Assembly (NCBI RefSeq): GCF_011605345.1
Contig: NZ_JAAOXM010000003.1
Coordinates: forward strand, 372,001 to 436,000
Direction: 5' to 3'
Length of the DNA: 64,000 nt
From: Burkholderia sp. D-99
GTDB taxonomy: Bacteria; Pseudomonadota; Gammaproteobacteria; Burkholderiales; Burkholderiaceae
Part shown: one piece after another, positions 62,643-64,000 of the stretch
Position numbering within the stretch: the first letter of the stretch is position 1
Layout: each line of letters opens with the position of its first letter
Notes under the pieces: model-generated
What the model was told of the DNA's origin: nothing
Seen by the model: the letters and a program-made list of their open reading frames with translations, nothing else
The model's database searches: none
Translations under genes and position numbers: made by a program

Positions 62643-63250
62643 ATTCCATCGACAACGCACGCTATCTCAGCCCCGCCGCGAAGCAGACCGCCACCGAGCA
62701 TCTGCTCAGGATCCGCGCACTCCACGGCGACGACCCGTGTTCGCGCGAGCAGACCGCCGCGCACGAGGCCGGGCACACGATCATCGCAATGGCGTTCGGC
62801 TGGCGCTTCCTCGGCGCTCACGTTCGTTCGAAGGACGGAGCCTGGACAGGATCCACGCACTACGAGCACCGGATGACCGGGCGTCCGTACACCCTCGACG
62901 AAGCGGCCGACATTTTCTTTGCTGAAGCCGTGATGGATCTGGCCGGCGTCGCAGGGGAGCAAGTCGCCGGCCTGTGCCACCCGGCGTCAAGCCATTTCGA
63001 GATCAAGAACGCAGCGACCGCGTGTGCTGCTCTCGATGCCTTCACAGACGACGCGCCGAGCAGCCATTTCGCACGTGCGCTCGCTCTCGCGATGACGGAG
63101 ATCCAGGCCAATGCCGCGACGTTCGAACTCCTGCGCGCGCACTTTCGACGATCGAAGCGACTGACGCCGGCCGAAGGGCGGCGGATGCTGAAGAACGTAG
63201 CGCCGCGGCTCGCCGACATGCAGTTCGTGAAAAGAAAAAGCCCGCAGTAA
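62639..63250 (+). CDS. free-standing FtsH-protease-like (peptidase M41-like) protein, 203 aa
   Basis: GTG start at 62639 coupled to alpA. HEAGH at residues 42-46 (QTAAHEAGHTIIAMAFG) matches the zinc motif of FtsH, where HEAGHA is followed by a hydrophobic helix. Next come AEAVMDLAGVAGEQVAG, like the FtsH segment LGGRAAEE, and HFEIKNAATACAAL, where Glu121 takes the place of the third zinc ligand Asp. The protein has no AAA ATPase domain and no membrane helix. It may be a soluble peptidase working on unfolded or specific substrates. No known phage family name can be given with certainty. Confidence 0.7.
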   Translation: MNSIDNARYLSPAAKQTATEHLLRIRALHGDDPCSREQTAAHEAGHTIIAMAFGWRFLGAHVRSKDGAWTGSTHYEHRMTGRPYTLDEAADIFFAEAVMDLAGVAGEQVAGLCHPASSHFEIKNAATACAALDAFTDDAPSSHFARALALAMTEIQANAATFELLRAHFRRSKRLTPAEGRRMLKNVAPRLADMQFVKRKSPQ

Positions 63251-63286
63251 ATGCGGGCCCAAAAATTTCAAAGCTCGGTAAACACG

Positions 63287-64000
63287 ATGAATAGTACACC
63301 TACAGAAAATACTGTCAAGCCTAGCTGTACACATTCGGATCTCGTCGCGGCGCTCGCGCCGATCGTTTCGCGCGTGCGCACGTCGACCTGTTGCGTCAGG
63401 CGCCCGGGAAAACCGCCGCAACACATCGGCCAACCGCTGACTGCCGATCGACTCGCGCATCACGTGAATGGCGGGCCGGCCTACGGCGTGTTCCCAATGC
63501 AGCCGGGCAGCGACGTGACGCTGGTGGGGCTGCTCGATCTCGACTCGCACAAGGGCGAGACGCCGTGGCACGAAATGCAGGACACCGCCGTGCGCATCGT
63601 CATCGCCGCGTCAGCGGTCGGGCTGCACGGCATCCCGTTTCGCTCGTCGGGGGGCGCCGGGATCCACATCTACTTCCTGTGGGATGAACCGCAGGATGCG
63701 TACAGCGTGCGCCAGGCGCTGCGGCGCGTGCTTGGTGCGTGCGGCCTGCAGGACGGGACGAAGGGTGTGGCAGCCGGGCAGGTGGAATCCTTCCCCAAGC
63801 AGAGCAGCGTTCCGCACGATGGGTACGGGAACATGTTCGTCCTGCCGCTGGCCGGCAAGTCGGTGCCGCTCGACTCATTCGAGCTGGACGACATGCCGAA
63901 GTCGTACATCACCGAAATGGACTGGCCGACGAGCGCGCCGGTGCCGCGCGCCGAGCGAGAGATTGTCGTGCCGCCGCCGGCCGCCGCGCCTGCCGAGCTC
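63287..64000 (+). CDS. archaeo-eukaryotic-type primase (TOTE-like AEP) domain protein, N-terminal part
   Basis: An open frame from the ATG at 63287 to the right edge (238 codons, no stop). The AEP metal site DxD is seen in LLDLDSHKG (D84 and D86). The conserved RSSGGAGIHIYFLW (119-132, with His127) and ESFPKQSSVPHDGYGNMFVLPL (168-188) are typical of the TOTE-like primase group. A C-terminal helicase or other domain probably lies beyond the edge. Likely the replication primase of the right-hand element. The gap from the upstream gene is 36 bases. Confidence 0.8.
   Translation, partial: MNSTPTENTVKPSCTHSDLVAALAPIVSRVRTSTCCVRRPGKPPQHIGQPLTADRLAHHVNGGPAYGVFPMQPGSDVTLVGLLDLDSHKGETPWHEMQDTAVRIVIAASAVGLHGIPFRSSGGAGIHIYFLWDEPQDAYSVRQALRRVLGACGLQDGTKGVAAGQVESFPKQSSVPHDGYGNMFVLPLAGKSVPLDSFELDDMPKSYITEMDWPTSAPVPRAEREIVVPPPAAAPAEL

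Overview
The window looks like a piece of the main chromosome of a Burkholderia species, most likely of the Burkholderia cepacia complex. The DNA is GC-rich, the order gmk-rpoZ-spoT-greB is typical of beta-proteobacteria, and several families common in Burkholderia are present (a 381-residue porin, DUF4148, DUF2968, an ADA-type adenine deaminase). No database search was possible, so names rest on motifs and protein sequence recognised by eye.

Layout. (1) Bases 1 to about 11,700 are a prophage-like element, read entirely on the minus strand. Its P4-type integrase sits next to the 3' end of a tRNA-Ser(UGA) gene. A tightly coupled run of small genes includes AlpA-like DNA-binding proteins, a PC4-like protein and a large Toprim/helicase replication protein. 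A dense GTGTGAC repeat array lies just downstream of that protein, and the structural genes end in a tail tape-measure protein cut by the left edge. (2) 11,703-20,200 holds housekeeping genes: hemW, rdgB and rph on the minus strand; yicC, gmk, rpoZ, spoT and greB on the plus strand; and three tandem tRNA-Arg(ACG) genes. (3) 20,200-32,200 holds a porin, a candidate small RNA, a cold-shock gene, a DnaQ/GIY-YIG nuclease, a periplasmic chorismate mutase, a TonB receptor with a DUF2946 protein and a decayed neighbour, an MhpA-like flavin hydroxylase with DUF2783 and a LuxR regulator, and tRNA-Thr(CGU). (4) 32,400-42,900 holds fbp, pepN, a lipoprotein, a manganese exporter under a yybP-ykoY riboswitch, a 23-copy 9-bp repeat, a purine-salvage/degradation group (xdhC, adenine deaminase, guaD) and dsbB. 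(5) 43,500-54,240 holds an amidase with a GntR regulator, a C26 amidotransferase-like hydrolase, an MHS transporter, a TPR/glycosyltransferase-like protein and a flavin monooxygenase. (6) 54,249-60,789 is an NAD-dependent molybdenum formate dehydrogenase operon (fdsGBA-D) with a divergent ModE-like regulator. (7) From about 62,170 a second mobile element begins: an AlpA-like regulator, a free-standing FtsH-protease-like (M41-like) protein and an archaeo-eukaryotic-type primase cut by the right edge.

The two mobile elements are the parts most likely to hold little-described biology. In the left one, replication genes sit beside an iteron-like array. In the right one, a metalloprotease fold sits between a regulator and a primase. 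In the core, the best non-coding features are the Mn riboswitch, the candidate sRNA near 21.8 kb and the three-block minisatellite at 38.2 kb.
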